Source: Druceiella hillmani
Lineage: Eukaryota; Arthropoda; Insecta; Lepidoptera; Hepialidae
Assembly (NCBI GenBank): GCA_039881145.1
Contig: JAYKKI010000066.1
Location: forward strand, 7,637,501-7,701,500
Reading direction: 5' to 3'
Length of the DNA stretch: 64,000 bases
The notes below the pieces were generated by a model. The model saw only the letters and a list, made by a program, of their open reading frames with translations, was not told the DNA's origin and did no database searches. A program made the translations under genes and the position numbers. Shown here piece by piece: positions 50,640 to 63,591 of the stretch (positions are counted from its first letter, which is position 1; each line of letters opens with the position of its first letter).

Positions 50640-51606
50640 ACAGTAAATACAAAAAGAATGGCAAAAAAACGAAGGAATTTTTACATTACATGACAGGGGA
50701 AACCTCAGAATCAAAACGCTTTCTTTAAAGTATAAAGGCGTACAAAGGCTGCTTCCAAACTACATCTTTCGGTGTCACTTCGGTCAAAATAACAGAGATA
50801 AAATCGATTATCTTATTCCATCCAAGGACTAATCTATCACAAAATAGGATCATTAGTACCACTACCCAACGAAAACTACAAATCTCTTCATATTTATTTC
50901 ATCAGAAACAAAGAAAGGTAAATTGATCAACGATGCGTAAACATCAATGGATTGAGACAAGAAATAATCCAAGATGTACAGAGAATCGTACATAAATACA
51001 ATCAACTTTCTGATGGCTTATAAAGTTATAATTCGTGCCGAAAAGTGATCACCTGAAGAAAACGAATGTTGATTTAATGCATCTCAGATAAACGAAGTCG
51101 CCATCGTAATTGTGGACAATGAGAACACATGCCGTGACATTATCGTAAAACGAAGAAGAGAAGGACTACAAGATATTGCACACACACCATTCATATGATT
51201 CACTCCAATATCCATTAATATTTCTGCACGGAGAGAACGAATACCACTTTAATGTCAAACATATCCACCATGAAACAGGCGTAGAAACAAACAAAAAAGT
51301 TACTACCAAGGAGATGTAGGGTTACCGCTTAATGTTCAGAGACAATGCAACATACACATTCTTCACACTCGTCGTTTATTCCAACAATTCCTTGTAGATA
51401 TGTATGGAAAAATAAAAGCAAAACGGATGCTTTCTATAAGACTGAATCGGAAGAATTGGAACAACATTGATATTGACGATATTGAAACAATGGTAATCTT
51501 ACCTTTATCTTACATAGGAAGTGCATGAGAACACTCAACTTGCCATGACCTGTGTAAGAAAATATAGACGACCTAATCTCTTCATAACATTCACATGCAG
51601 TCAGTA
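50640..51606 (+). pseudogene. Helitron Rep/helicase protein, N-terminal region, broken
   Basis: RepHel nicks and unwinds DNA for rolling-circle transposition. Pieces of its N-terminal Helitron-like domain can be read on the plus strand across shifting frames, in the correct order: TTSFGVTSV, IYHKIGSLVPLPNENYKSLH near 50830-50895, NEVAIVIVDNENTCRDIIV near 51094-51160, FLHGENEYHFNVKHIHHETG near 51220-51280, VDMYGKIKAKRMLSIRLN from 51394, MVILPLSYIGS near 51490, and ENTQLAMTCVRKYRRPNLF leading into ITFTC at 51524-51602. The last block is a Helitron hallmark lying shortly before the HUH motif, but the sequence stops there (TAA at 51605). Many frameshifts and stops make it non-functional. Confidence 0.88.
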
Positions 51607-51849
51607 ATTTGCCGATAAGTAATATCTGATTGTTTGCATTTTTTTTTATTACTTTTGCCTTCCTTCGATGGAAATAATTTCTCACTGAAGGTATTATTTA
51701 AAAAGGTATTATTTTCTCACTGAAGGTAATATTTTAATCTACATAATATAAAATTTCAATACTTGAAAAGCGTATATAAAGTATAACAAAATGAATATCA
51801 TACATTCCGATTAGCTGAGTTTTTTTTAATGTTTATATGATTATACACT

Positions 51850-52430
51850 TCAGGGTTAGCTATATTTTTCTGAATGCATGGAATATAAAACTACGTAGCA
51901 TAGGTATGAAGAAAAAGTTCCTTCCTCCGCGTCGCCTAGCGTTTTTCAGACACCTTTCACCCCATAAATAGTCTACATTTTTTATGAAAGCTTCCTAATT
52001 GTATGACAAAGTTTTCGTTGTTTACTTCTCCATGCAGAACATTTTAATTGTAATCGTTAGGGAAATAGGTTAGACAAACTACCAAAAATACTATGAAATT
52101 TTGTTTTTCATTTTAGTTCTATAAAGACTCTGTGTTTTATCAGTGATTTATCAAAACACAGTAATTTTCAGAATTTTGATCATAATTAAAATCAGGAAAT
52201 AGGCAGAATTACAAACGAGTAATTGTGTGTGACAACTTCAGTAAAATTTGTTGTAGGTATTTACTTGAAATAATAATATAAACTTCGATGGCTTGCAACA
52301 GAGGATTAGATTTTTATAACGAAATCTTTTTCTAAAATAGCGTATACTAAAAATATAATGTGGAGAATTTAGGGTAAGATTTGTAAAAGAAAATGTACGT
52401 CTAATAGTTTATATATCGCGTGTCTGTCCA
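51850..52430 (+). repeat. Insert block Q in copy C
   Basis: Homologous to 14340-14900 in B and, inverted, to 36085-36250 in E; absent from A. Best anchor: TTACTTCTCCATGCAGAACA at 52020. No coding or terminal repeats recognised. Confidence 0.55.
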
Positions 52431-52499
52431 CTATAATATTTATTATGTTGCTATAGGCGTGAAGGCTAAAGGTGAGCAAAATTCAGTTACGATAAATCA

Positions 52500-52720
52500 A
52501 TTCGCGTACATAACAATCGGTTCGCTTTGCCCTCGTGGGGGGTTTGTCCGCAACGTAGAAAGAGCTGGTAAACTTCTTTAGATCGTCTGATATCAGCACA
52601 GTTTCGAGTTGGATGAAAAATTGTTTCAAAGGTATACATATACATATTTGAATCTCGGCGTTGTCTCTAAGTATGGAAAAAAATGGAAGAAAATCTTTGA
52701 AGCTTTAATATTTGTGGCAT
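52500..52720. repeat. Conserved block P, copy C
   Basis: Matches 4890-5090 (A) and 16650-16850 (B), including GTTTCGAGTTGGATGAAA and a Gly/Arg-codon-like GC-rich core near 52530. No shared open frame. Confidence 0.6.
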
Positions 52721-52791
52721 TTGATAATGATTGAAATATTGGTTAATCAGAAATTTGAGAATATCCTTGTAGTTATATATGCATTAATTGC

Positions 52792-52857
<66 letters not shown>
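52792..52857. repeat. (TA)n microsatellite
   Basis: About 66 bp of TA within copy C. Homologous sequence in A (about 5170) and B (about 16910) has no expansion. Confidence 0.96.
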
Positions 52858-52859
<2 letters not shown>

Positions 52860-55800
52860 ACGAAGGTTATTGTAAATAAATGTGTATTAATTAACATTAT
52901 TTCTGAGAGCTTTTCTTAACAAATTTTTTCTTCCACTTTCAACTAAAAGAGTTTTGCTTTAACATAATCATATCGTCACTTATATAAAAATACTTCAAAG
53001 CTACGGTACCTAGTGAAATACTCAAATTTTGATAAATACTGAAATTTCTGCTTTCCTTTTTTTTCTGACTCGAAAACTATTAGCAGTTTTTATTTTCTTT
53101 GATTTGTTTATTAAATACCAGAAAAAATATAAGAGCATGCTTTGACAATAAAAATTAAATTCCGTTTTCTTTGATCTTCTAGTTCTCATTGTATCATTGA
53201 AAACTTTTTGACAGCTGCCAACAATTAAACCCATATTTATTATATTTTCTTATTTGATGGTTCCATTCAAATGTGATCCTCAAGATTTAAAGGTTTGCTT
53301 CGAATGTAGCATTATTATTTTTAACATATCAAAAAGTATGTAAACCCGTGTTTGGGAGAAGCTGAATGACCTATTTAATACTGAATCGCTTTCTACTAAA
53401 TTGTTTTTACTTTGAAAAACACAAAGAAAAATGTAAACTCACTTGATAAATAAAAATTATAAAAGTGCATAGTATTGGATGTTTATTTAAAATATCTAAA
53501 ATCTTTATTATAATTTTTCTGGGACGTTTGCGTACTTTTCTTAAACACCGTTTTTATGAATAAAGATACTTTCAGTAATTTTGGAAACAGAGGAACGTAA
53601 TTCTTTTTCCGTGTTTTTCAATATATCTCTAAGTACTGCTTAAAAGTTTTAAAAAGTATTTTTGAGACCCTGTTAAATGATACACTATATACGCAATTTT
53701 AAAATGTTTGTTTGAGTTCCTAATTGCACTTTCTGCCAAGTCTCTATATAAATATTTTTGGACGTAGGCTACGATTTGTAAGCGTTAATATAGTTTCTTG
53801 TTATGCAAAAATCCAATCTAGTGGGCTAATAGGTTAATAATTTTGTAAGCATTCCTTTTTTTATTTTTAGGTAGAGATTACTAAAATAGTATATGGTAAA
53901 GTCACAAGTGTAACTTTTAGTCGTTGAACATATTCACTAAAATAATAACTTTTTAATAATTCATGTTTTTAATAAATCGTAATTTTAATTGTATTAGTGA
54001 AAACCAAATTACCCTTGCAGAACATCCTTCATCATGCTTCGCATAGCGGGAGTAAGAGAAAGGTAATTTTTCATGAAATCGTAAAATCACTCGGCAGGAA
54101 GGAGATAAAATTAAGCGAGATATTCGTGTTTCCGAAGCGCTTTTGCCGACATTAAATAGAATTATTGTGCATTTCAAACTATACCATAAAACCATTATTT
54201 CACTAAAATCTAAAAGACCGGGTCTACCAGAGTTTAGTAAAAAATCGCCAATTTTTGGCTCCTTCGATGTAGATAAATAACTGATGAGGGAGTATTCGTT
54301 TAGGGCACGAACTATTCAGCGGTAATGATATAATTTTTAGGAAGAGCTTGAAGAAATCTCCAGTAATAGAATTAAAAAAAAGGAGATGATGGTCAAAGGA
54401 AATGATAACAAATGGAATGATAACCATAGTGGTGTAACTGTTACGGTGCGGAGAGCGATTTGAGATTGTATGATTACATGTGCGTGTGTGTGCGGCCATG
54501 AGTGCATGCGTGAATGCTTGCTTGCTTGCATGCAAGCGTGCACACGTTCGCTCGTTCGTGCATGCTTGGGTATAAGCGTGAGTACGTGTGTGCCTATAGG
54601 AGTTCGTGTGAAAATCGAAGGGATATTATAAGCAGAGGGTATTGATTTGAACATTAGAATCACAAGATATTGGTGTATGTTTGGTAAGTTAGTTTGGCAA
54701 GGTAAAAGGCCATGCCCACTAAAGGCTCAGAAGCTTTACCTAAGCTAATACGGCTACGAGGATACATTAACATATTAAAGAGAAAGCATAGAATATGCAG
54801 ATTGCCCTGGCAGTGAATCTCTAACTAACTAGGTAGCGTCCCGTAATTAGAAACATAATAATATTTTATTGCCTAGAATATTTTAATGTCGTCCTAATTT
54901 ATTTCAGTAAATATATCGCGCAGGATTATGCAGTAATCTAACGTAAAAATGCTATAAAAATAAAAACTTAATGTCGTTTTTAAAGTATAAATTGTAACTA
55001 AGAAGATCATAGATAGAAATCGCCACTTCAGTCAACTGACATAGTCGGACACGCCACAATTGCCAGTAATTTTTAAAATATATGTATTTTATTATCCAAT
55101 CCGTTTATTATTTTTACATTTATTTTTAACGCAGTTTGTTGACGATCCTAAAAATATTATGTATATAAATCTCCTTTCACACCGTAAGTTTTGCTGTACT
55201 AAACACCATGCAGAGAAATGGCGGAACAAAAATAATTGCCATAAATAAAATTCTAGGAAAAGTTTGTGTATCGCGTGACCATCCACTATCAGATTGAATT
55301 CCAATAGACGCGGAGGCTGAAGGTAAATGAAATTAAATTATCTGCCATAAAACATTCCGTATCAGTAACAATTGAAATAGGTGGCACATGCATTGTGGGC
55401 GAGGTTCATGCAATTTACTATGGTGTAATCGCTATACAGTCGACAGATGAAATTTGTCTGTATACTACTAACAGTTTTCAACAAAGTAACGTGTTTCTGA
55501 TGCAGATTTTCCGACAAATGTTAAAAAAATATATATAATTTTTGTATTACGTACCGAACTAAGTAAATGTATGCTCTAAAACATATTGTTATGGCCATAC
55601 TCGTATAAATAGCAGAAACACCGCAAGAAAAAAATTAATTCTCAATTTTTAAGTAATAGAAAAACACATTGTCGAATTAATTGAATAATATAATCTAATT
55701 AAATTAATTGTAAAAGAAAAAACATTTGAACAAACTAATCTTCACTTTTTAAAGAAAACAAGTGCCTACCTTGGGTAGATACTTGTGTAGGTAATTTCGC

Positions 55801-56623
55801 GACCAAAATTTTCCAGCTGTATGAACTATTTCATTTACTGACCTTTACGAAACAGAAAGCGGATCATGACAAGATGATGACATGAAGGAGATGTTAATTG
55901 TGCAGAATCTTAACTCGCAGCCAATCGTAGTCGAGAGATGTCATGATACAATTATCGATCGTAGTCCGCAGGATAATTCACATCCAGTAATTTAAATTAA
56001 AAAATGTATTTTTTGTAGCTTCCGAAATAAAAGATCAGGATAAGTGATTACTCTTTATTTTCTTCTCCTTATTAAAATCTCCTTATTATTCTCTTTAGAT
56101 CTATTGTCTTAAATATCTGGGTCATAGAACTTTCTCAAAATACCCTTTTAACCTTGTAACATGAATCAGATTCTTCCAGGATAATTTATAACTCTTGTTC
56201 AACATTCTCGATAAACACGAAAATCTTAAGCCACGATAAATATTTCATACTCAGATATTGAATATTTCATATTTATTTATTATTAATTTATTATTTCATA
56301 TTTCATATTTTTTATCATTAATTAATCAGAGTTCAACAGAACTTAATTACAATACAAATCCTAGTCCTTTAAAAAAATTAATTGAACTCCTATGGTAAGG
56401 ATGTACAACATCCGTTTTATTCCTAGATATGAGTCAGAACTTTACACCTCGGATGTACAGTTAATATTCACGCAATTTAGGAGTCTAACCAAGACTTTAC
56501 GGCTAAGATGTACAACTAAAAATCTTCGCACTTTAATAGTTTAAGAAAAACTACATGTGTTTTTGAAAAAGGCTTCAAAAATGGAAAAGGAAAAATTTGA
56601 CGAAAAAAATAGGTTGCAAAAAC

Positions 56624-56639
56624 AAAAAAAAAAAAAAAA
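56624..56639. repeat. Poly(A) tract
   Basis: Sixteen A residues following AAAAAC. It could be a retroposed 3' end, but no body of a retroelement was recognised upstream. Confidence 0.9.
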
Positions 56640-56959
56640 GTTTACCTAACATTTCGTTTGGTTCAAATATTTACATTTGGTGTAAAATAATTAAGTTATT
56701 TTTGCAATAGCGTCAAAAAATTGTTAAGGTATTTGGAAAAGCGAGAACTGGGGGTTTAGTTCTGTCTGACATAAAAAACTGCAACTGAATCATTATATCG
56801 GCGCAATTATAACGACCATTAAATATGTTATAAAGCATAATAACCCAGAGTTCAATAGGCCTTTCTCGGAGAGTGCGATTTTTAAATGAATACAGTGCAT
56901 TAAAATAGTGTTTTTTGAGCATATTGAAGCGGTCTTGCAACGTGTGTTTAAACCTTTTT

Positions 56960-57790
56960 TGAAAATAAAGGTTAAATCTTTTGTTATCTTTTATCTTTTA
57001 CAATTTTGGTTTTCACTACTGCGAGTATTTCTAGCAGTCATGACACTCAATTAAATTTCAAACAAATTGTTAGACAATTTACACAGTATTTGTAAAGATA
57101 ACTAATTACTTCTTCTGAAGCGTTTGGTGTTTATAAGTAAAGCTGGTACTCGCGCCGATTAGCGCCAATCCAATTAATAGTTCTAATATTAGCAATCGTT
57201 TATAATATAAATATTTCTTAGTCTGGATTTGTTGGCTACAGCGACGTGCCGTGTCTTGTTTACTTGTTTTGCTTACGATTATGGAAAGATTGAACATGCA
57301 AACATGTTACTCGTTGCGTATATATAATTGCCATAATATTTATATTATATTTATTGGTGTGTGTTTTTATAGATATTTTAAATAAATTTTTTAATAATTT
57401 TTTTGCTGATAGCAATGCGATGTGCATTATAAAGGTTACATCTTTTTGGGCTTGCATCTTTGATAGTTTTAGTTATCATAACTGACATAGTACTTTCTGA
57501 TACTCATAACAGTCAATTCGATTTCAGAGAAATTATTTGCTAATTTACATATAATTTTATAAAGATTATTGATTAATATTTTGTAAGCACTTGGTACTTA
57601 CAAGTAATGCCGATACTCGCGCCGATTATCGCCAAACCAATTAATAATAGCAATATTAGCAACGGTTAACATTATAAATATTAATTAGTCTGGATTGGTT
57701 GGCTACAGCGACGTGTCGTGCCTGTTTATTTATTACGTAGTTATTATTTCTTTAATATTTATATTGTGTGTTTTGATGTGTTTTTAAAAC
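56960..57790. repeat. Diverged tandem duplication in C
   Basis: Two units (about 56960-57410 and 57411-57790) share GCGCCGATTA, ATTAGTCTGGATT and a GGCTACAGCGACGTG segment in the same order. They correspond to the pair at 41268-42355 in D. Confidence 0.7.
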
Positions 57791-58523
57791 ATTTTTTTTT
57801 TAATTATCAAATAAAGTATATGGGTGTGAATATATCCGTATAATTTATCGGATTAAGAGTGATGTTCGATATGTTTGAATTGTTATGTTTAAGCATATAA
57901 AAGATTACCGTCAGTGAAACGGAATATTACGATTCCAACTTTCGCACTTTTTATTTTAAATGGATGATAAAGAACATATATTGCTTGCATATACCGTACA
58001 TTGCATCGTATACCAAATTTTCTCTTACATATGTCTAATTCTATGCATTTTTCTAGATCTCGTATAACAACTGTAATACTAGTACTACTGTAATACTAGG
58101 TTTATAATTAAAATGTTATTGTTGTCCGCTGTGTAAAAAGAAGCAATAGAAATTAGTTAATATTTTATATAAAAATTAATTTATATACTGTATATGTTTA
58201 CTTTATGCTGTGCGGAATTGTAAAAAAAAATAGATGATGACCCAATGTTGATGATGCGCCAATGCACGAAATATATCAAAATTGTGTAGTTTTAATTGTC
58301 TTGCTTATTTCTTCTATCCACTTATTACTTAAGGGTAAATCATTGGAAACATAACTTTATCTTTGTTTCATTAATATCCATTGTTTTTTTAATTAATTAT
58401 ATTTAGATACAAACAAACTCTATAATATTGAATATATTTGGCGTTAATTTTGTTGAAATTCATTGTTCACAATTAAATGAATTACGTGATGTAGTATTAT
58501 TTCTACTATCTTTAATTTCTTTC

Positions 58524-58564
58524 CCACGACCTAAATTTTTTTGTATTGCAACATCTTCAGGTGG
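58524..58564 (-). ncRNA. Decayed hammerhead ribozyme motif, foldback left arm
   Basis: On the minus strand stem I (CCAC/GTGG) and the CTGAAGA core are intact. The GAAA box reads AAAA (G12 lost), and stem II and stem III are weakened by G-to-A and C-to-T type changes. Loss of G12 should abolish cleavage. Confidence 0.7.
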
Positions 58565-58675
58565 GATATTAGCAAAGATTATTTTTTTTAATTTTCTCTA
58601 CTCTGTCAGTCATAATAACTAAAACTATCGAAGATGCAAGCCCAAAAACATATAACTTTTAATCTTTGCTAATAT

Positions 58676-58716
58676 CACAGCTAAAGATGTTGTAATACAA
58701 CGAAACCTAGGTCGTG
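58676..58716 (+). ncRNA. Decayed hammerhead ribozyme motif, foldback right arm
   Basis: GAAA, stem II GTTGT/ACAAC, stem III and C17 are all intact. CTGAAGA reads CTAAAGA (G5 lost) and the stem I 5' strand reads ACAG instead of CCAC, so stem I is disrupted. It is not expected to be active. Confidence 0.7.
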
Positions 58717-60839
58717 GTAAAGAAATTAAAGATAGTAGAAATAATACTACATCACGTAGTTTCATTTAATTGTGAAACTGTATAATTGTAAAACCTTTTT
58801 GGTTTTTGTAAGCTTTTGCATTTGAATTTTTTTAGTGTCTTCCGTGGGATGGGGTATTATTTTCTTTTCATTGCGAATAATGTAAATTACTCCCAATTGC
58901 TTTACTTTTTAGCATTGCATTTGGTTTCAGCGACCCCTTTCATTCCTTGCCTTCAAGTATCGTGTTTTGTGGACGCATTTGAGATGGCTCATCATTATGG
59001 TAAGATAAGTTGAAATGTTGGATTTTTAATATTTTTAAAGATATTTATTATATATACTTTTAGTACGATATTAAAAAAATAGATTTATTAAATACTCTCC
59101 CTATACCAGTATTTTTTATGGCAAAAACGAAGAACTTTTTATGATTTTAGATATTTTTAAAGTAATAAATATATAAATATGATAAAAAATATTGAGATAT
59201 TTTATAACTACTCTTACATTCTATGTACGTATTTTGTTTTCATTATAATTTAATTCCAATTACATCGATACGCAATATTTTATCGGAAATGCTCGAAACA
59301 GTCGCCGCGTTTTGAGCGTGTGCGCTCGAGACGCTAATGAAAAAACTAATTAAACGAGCTCTCTAGAACTGATACACTGTTTGATTTTAGGCAGAACTTT
59401 TAAAAATGGTATTTTGAAGCGCTTAAAAAAGAAAATAAAAAACTTTTATCTTCTATAAAGAAAGATAAATTTTTTTAGAATATTTTTTTCAGAGATCTGA
59501 TTCAAAATACTAACAATACCTAACTTGCGATAAATTAATTTTTTTGCTTTTATTTCCGGAAACATTTTTTCACTTATACCAAAAATATAGAAACCATATA
59601 TGGACTAATAAGAGCTTACAATTTGCGCAATTCTAATAGCTACAAATAATTTTGCATTGGTCATTAATGTAAATTGTCCGCTGAGAGTAGAGATTTTTGA
59701 GCTAGCGTAGATTTATTATTTCGTTCATTCCGCTGAGTACTATAAAAGACGTGTGTAGTCAATTGGATGCTCCCTTCAGATTTTACAAGCCTTTAAGAGC
59801 GTACATGCATACTCTGACATGATTCGCGTCAACCTACTCACATTTCCCTTGAAAACGTCTTCTTACCCTTATTTTCAATGAAACCGTCCTGGGTGCTAGC
59901 ACTTATAATCAATGAAAGTACGATCCTAATACTTTCATAAATCAATGAAAGTACAGCATAGGAGATATAAAAGTTCCATCCTAACGATTAAAATACAAAC
60001 ACAAATTTGTCTCTCGATAATATTTTCTACATCCATTATGGTGAAAGTTATGTTACCTCCAAATTACCCGAAGCACTTCCTACTAACGCCCCTTTACGTT
60101 TCAAAAAATAAATTATGCCTGTTTTACTAAACATTAAAATATTGAGAGGGGTGAAATGAAGTAATATGTCCAAATCTTGAATAGACACTAAATAGTATTT
60201 TTACACTCATCAAGAGAACACATGAAACAAATGCATATTATTTTTCTTTTAAATTAAAAGTAGATTTTATTTTGATGGACGCTTTTGACACACGTAACAA
60301 GTGTTTTTCAGTTGTAATTGGCCAAAATATTTTTCATTGTTTAAAAATTCGTCACTTGAGAAGAATTTTACTTTTCATGAAAGAGAAATACGAAATTTGT
60401 GATAAATACACTCATTTGTAAATAAAATACTATGCATTTATTATCCAAGAAAATAAAATTGAACCAAAACTTAATATTTATTCGCAAATTGTGGGAAGAA
60501 CTTTGCTTTTCTTAGTAACGCAGTTGCTTTTCAAACCAAATATTGCTGTTGTTGAGTACGAGCCTCGTTTTATAAAGAGAAATCTTTCATAATTTGTCCT
60601 ATATGGCGTTGTACTAAAATATCGTAATGAAAATTATAAGTTTGGCGCTTTATTAAAATTTCAATGGAAGCTATTTACCTAAAACATTTAATGAAATAAA
60701 AAATATTTTACATTGTGTCCCTAAAAAAGGATAAAATCCTAACTACCCTGTGTCGCTATATGAAAGCAATTTTTAAAATAAGTGTAATACAAATGAATAT
60801 ACCTTATTTCGTTCGATTAAGTATAACTTATAAACAAGC

Positions 60840-60950
60840 GTTGACCACCGCGCGGGGATAAAAAGCTAATCGAATCAGTCGCCCGTTAGTCATCCTGAGA
60901 GGTGCATGTGTTTATTACGTGGCCGCTGAGTTACCTCTGGAGAAAGGTAA
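60840..60950 (+). promoter_or_regulatory. Candidate core promoter and short first exon
   Basis: This roughly 100-bp island is much richer in G+C than its surroundings. A TATA-like GATAAAAAG begins at 60857. A GTTAGTC initiator-like sequence places an A at 60888, 31 bases downstream, a canonical TATA-to-start spacing; a better-matching arthropod initiator TCAGTC at 60875 is only 20 bases away. A donor-like AAAG|GTAATG follows with GT at 60947-60948. The implied 59-base exon has only a seven-codon frame (ATG at 60905), so it would be untranslated. No downstream exon was recognised. It could equally be a repeat fragment. Confidence 0.25.
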
Positions 60951-63590
60951 TGTACTAACGATATTCGCGTTATGATTATTCTTATACACCATTACTTAAG
61001 TATATATTAAAATAGCGATATAATTTTTCTTTTATGTTTTACCATATAATGCACATTGGTGAAATAATCAAATATTTACTGTACTGCGTTACTACTAAAA
61101 GTAATGCAGTTATAGTATTGGCAACCCAGTTGTTTTAGGTGTATTTTTTTTATTATTAATATATTATTTAAACTAAAATACCTACGTGTTACTTTAGTAT
61201 CTATAAAAAGAAGCTTTTAAAATAAAAAGTAGAAAAAGAGACGCCAAAGAACCAGAAAGGCAAGCAAAGATTCTCATGAAAATAAATATTCTACATTACC
61301 TAGTGCTTTCAAAGATTATTCCGATCGACTAAAGTTTTTTGTTTGAAGTAAAAGAAAAGATAGTTTTAAAACGAATTTTCCAAGGGGAAGGCATATCAAA
61401 GTCAAAAATTACGACTGCTTTTGTATATGAAACTTTGGACATTTATTAGCTTAAATAAAAGCAGACTGCCCCAAAAAAAAACAATTTCGATAAGAAAATC
61501 ATAAACTTCTTTAATCACGACATTGTATTGAGAGCTATAGCTGGAAAACCAGAAACTATAACAAATGATACACAATGAAAAAACAATGAAAAATCTTTAA
61601 CGTTCTTTAAAGAAAACAAATTTCTTACTACCCAAAGACAATTAAAACAAAATTCTTTTCATATTTCATGAAACATCGACCATTTATGTAAAGCTACCTA
61701 AATTTGGTGACAGAGAGACTTCTACATGCTAGACACATAATAATACGCAGTGTATTTTAAGTGCTCTCCAAAAAAATAAAATAATTCTTGATTCAAACAT
61801 GAACAATCTTATCGCAAGCATAGTATATTAAACAGATATATAATTTTCCATGACCGATAATTGCTAAGACTGAACACTAAAATATAATGTTTCATATACG
61901 AAATGATCTCGAATCAGTTAAATCACCTCATTGGATTAGGAAATTGGAAAAACATCGAAAAGTCAAGTAAAAAAGTAAAGATCTTAAAAACTTAGAACAA
62001 ATAGCACATAATAAATAAAGAAACTGCCTGACCCTGGTAGAATTAAACAAACATATTTATAACATAAAAATGCAATATTAGGTTTATCAAACGGTTATAG
62101 ATATGTTAAAAATGGACGAGATTGTCCTGCACGTAGATTTCTTCGAAAACTAATTACACACATTTTGAAGAGGTGGAGTCCCATCATTTTGTAAGCAATT
62201 AACATTATATACCAGATATATGTACACAAAAATCAAATCAGAAAACAAACCAACGGTCGCTTTACTTTGTGTCATCGCTGAAAATTTTAAACAATTATTT
62301 TCATGAAAATATCATGAAAATAGTTGTTTCAAAAATGTTCTTTGAAATACAATAACTGTACTAAATTGATCTATTCTGTTACAAATATTCACATTGTTTT
62401 CATCATGTAAAATATTAGAAGAATAGCAATCTATTATAATAATAACATAATTTTTAAAATAATTCTATTTCGCAGATGTAACCTTCAGAACCACGAGAAT
62501 AGAACTTGAAAAGCCGTAATAGAATATCCCTACTTATGTACTGTAACATTTATTAATCCCTCCCGTATGTTACACGATTCAAAGTTTTTTTAAATTTATT
62601 CACACATAAAAAAGCATGGTCAAATTGGACTACCAATGTGTACAAACCGGACCTACACCGATTGGTACATCTTCACACTAGCTTTATTTTTTATCATGGT
62701 GATATTTTTCTTAAGTCCTGGAGAAATGACAAATTTTCATTTTCATGGTCCTTGTAATGTATTTTTTTTATCGTTCAGATATATTAAATATCAAACTTCA
62801 TTCGAATCAATAAGTCAGTAAGACTCGCACTGCCAGTAATACATACATGTCTGGACCGTTTTCTCTAACATCCATGTGTACCTATTATTTCTATTGAATC
62901 ATTCCAAATATTTATTTATAACAACATAAATATAATGCGTACTGTATCTTTCACAAGGGTAAAAATATTGTGCCTATTTCAAAAATTAGTTCGTCTATAA
63001 TTAATTATCTCTTTAATTTCCTTACAATGTTTGCGCAGGTTCTTAAAATCTAGACTTATTTTATAATTATAAGTTGAGTAATTTTGGAAGCAAGGAGGGA
63101 ACATATTTCTTTATTTAAAAAATGTTTTAAACCCTTAACTAACCACTAACCATTTCAAACAATACCCCATAGCATGCATGAAACAAAAAAAAATTTCGAG
63201 AACTTCATTTGGCCCTCTTTAAATTTCCACATGGAAATGTTTAAGTGTTATTTATTGAGATATGTGCGGATTGACATGTTTTATTACTATGTCAAGCAGA
63301 TTGTAACAGAACGACAGACAAACACGTAAGTGATCTGATAAAGTGATTTTATTTTTACTCTGGGAGCGCAGAACCGGAAAATTGGGAAAATTATAAAGAG
63401 AGGAAGAAGAGCACTTCATTTGATTGCATTTGTTCAAGAAGACCCATGAATAGTATAACTACATTCTTTTTAAGGTAAATGAAAATTAATTGATGTGTTT
63501 AAATACGTCCTTTTATTTTATGGGCGCATGAAAATGCGGGCACGTGCATATTATTTTTACAATTTGCTTTCCTCACTTCGCCATCATGAA
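60950..63590. other. AT-rich stretch without supported genes
   Basis: Only frames of about 60 codons occur, with no recognised similarity. If the island at 60840 is a real first exon, this would be intron sequence. Confidence 0.5.
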
Positions 63591-63591
63591 T

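Larger units (their letters stand above)
50080..51640 (+). mobile_element. Helitron fragment (rolling-circle transposon)
   Basis: This interrupts copy C. It opens with GTGCGTGCCGCTAAAACTC and AGAAACGAGTT motifs, like those seen near Helitron-associated 5' ends in arthropods. A GAA/TTC array (50221-50445), a short hairpin (50455-50472), a 51-bp tandem duplication and the decayed N-terminal part of the Rep/helicase protein follow. The catalytic HUH motif, helicase domain and 3' CTRR terminus are missing, so the element is truncated. Exact ends are not resolved. Confidence 0.8.
47420..53410 (+). repeat. Segmental duplication copy C (first-half module), with Helitron insertion
   Basis: Collinear with A from ATAATTTCTTCCAATCAATC near 47450 (A 280) to CTGAATCGCTTTCTACT-like sequence near 53383 (A 5685). 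Further anchors are GCGAGTTTAGATTGCAATGA at 48568 and block P at 52500. The collinearity is interrupted at about 50080-51640 by Helitron sequence. The 99-codon frame at 49775-50074 starts with TTG rather than ATG and is destroyed in A (about 1770-1990) and B (about 13690-13870), so it is not called as a gene. Confidence 0.8.
58464..58774. mobile_element. Compact Penelope-like foldback element (arms only)
   Basis: The left arm (58464-58581) and right arm (58659-58774) are reverse complements of each other and of the PLE arms at 37346-39008. Only 77 bases separate them, so all coding is gone. The arms carry the ACGTGATGTAGTATTATTTC motif and a hammerhead relic each. Copy D lacks this element at the equivalent place, so it arrived in C after the C/D split. 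The 64-codon frame at 58428-58622 is an arm artefact. Confidence 0.85.
54000..60720 (+). repeat. Segmental duplication, second-half module of copy C
   Basis: 54000-54680 matches B 20200-20900. 55080-57260 matches B 21380-22680 plus 24650-24900 and D 39980-41580. 57800-60720 matches D 42380-44900. Anchors include TCGCGTGACCATCCACTATC at 55269 (D 40189) and TTCGCACTTTTTATTTTA at 57943. A PLE foldback copy lies inside at 58464-58774, at a place where D has only AT-rich filler. Confidence 0.8.

Noticed and set aside
50376..50714. 112-codon minus-strand frame with an internal peptide repeat
   Set aside because: The repeat comes from the 51-bp tandem duplication, and the frame runs antisense to the GAA/TTC array and the Helitron flank.
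54224..54663. Two overlapping minus-strand frames of 103 and 108 codons rich in His, Thr and Ala
   Set aside because: They arise from the degenerate TG/TGCG simple repeat, and the B homologue at 20700-20830 does not preserve either frame.
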